Below, one piece after another: positions 51,760-51,891 of a stretch of DNA of 51,891 bases. The stretch's first letter is position 1. Each line of letters opens with the position of its first letter. Source of the DNA: Rhodopila globiformis (GTDB taxonomy: Bacteria > Pseudomonadota > Alphaproteobacteria > Acetobacterales > Acetobacteraceae); assembly GCF_002937115.1 (NCBI RefSeq), contig NZ_NHRY01000227.1, forward strand, positions 1 through 51,891, written 5' to 3'. A model generated the notes under the pieces. That model was given only the letters and a program-made list of their open reading frames with translations, searched no databases and was not told where the DNA came from. Both the position numbers and the translations under genes were made by a program.

Positions 51760-51891
51760 ATTAACCCAGATTTGCCACCTACCCCGAGACAGCTTTTCTT
51801 TTCAACATCTTACAGCGCCGTTTTTGGCCGAGTGGCACTACACGCGCGTCATGGGGCGCTAGACAGTGTGCTTCTGGACACCTCCCGGAGC
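51760..51891. other. Window end, promoter side of the fic gene
   Basis: 132 bp with AT-rich patches (AACATCTTACAGCG, GGGTTAATATG) that should include the fic promoter. No gene is seen before the window edge. Confidence 0.4.

Noticed and set aside
1-51891. CRISPR arrays, rRNA genes and a tRNA-Sec gene
   Set aside because: No regularly spaced direct repeats, no rRNA-like sequence and no 95-nt UCA-anticodon tRNA could be found by eye.
50560-51891. Toxin-antitoxin pair at the Fic gene
   Set aside because: The inhibitory motif is inside the Fic protein (class II), so no separate antitoxin is expected, and none is visible.

Overview
The window is high-GC bacterial DNA. Its gene set points to an alphaproteobacterium of the Rhodospirillales, most likely Acetobacteraceae: a CoxE/XdhC/MocA-type molybdenum-enzyme maturation cluster, an HExxH metalloprotease of a type I recall mainly from that group, alphaproteobacterial-style exopolysaccharide genes, and many short palindromic intergenic repeats. 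The taxonomic call is inference; no rRNA is present.

Layout. 1-1.8 kb: an IS630-type insertion sequence has replaced the 5' part of a tyrosine-recombinase gene whose tail abuts tRNA-Arg(UCU), which looks like the edge of an old integrated element. 2-2.9 kb: a NYN-LOTUS RNA-binding/nuclease-like protein. 2.9-7 kb: mostly non-coding and repeat-rich, with a TA-flanked MITE nested in a second repeat family, and a 22-residue membrane peptide gene with its own ribosome site and terminator. 7-13.4 kb (minus strand): a soluble chemoreceptor-like protein, then a maturation cluster (VWA/CoxE, XdhC N-domain, XdhC Rossmann domain, MoeA-MobA-like fusion) split by an 846-bp hairpin-rich spacer. 13.5-20.2 kb: three surface proteins, namely a BBP7-like porin, a PAP2-phosphatase autotransporter and a beta-barrel protein. 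20.4-25 kb: glycan genes (WecG/TagA, two GT2, priming sugar transferase, GtrA). 25-32.8 kb: selB, a convergent ATP-grasp-like gene with a 15-bp tandem repeat tail, an LTXXQ/Spy-like periplasmic protein, a metalloprotease and a LysR regulator.

33-41 kb: a threonine-synthase-like PLP enzyme, an operon of epimerase, YdcF and a BioF2-type acyltransferase, and a homoserine-dehydrogenase-like oxidoreductase with a SAF domain. 41-52 kb: two small or secreted proteins, a methyltransferase divergent from an AraC regulator, Ada, an OmpA-family protein, DedA, an SMP-30/gluconolactonase and a class II Fic protein.

Functionally the window is chromosomal: envelope and glycan construction, metal-cofactor maturation, stress and DNA repair. 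The most unusual content lies between genes. At least six families of dispersed or inverted repeats fill nearly every long intergenic gap, several with copies tens of kilobases apart. The strongest candidates for undescribed biology are the PAP2 autotransporter, the 22-residue peptide gene, the antisense selB/ATP-grasp overlap with its expandable HDTA tail, and the nested MITEs. I saw no CRISPR array, rRNA or clear novel defence system.
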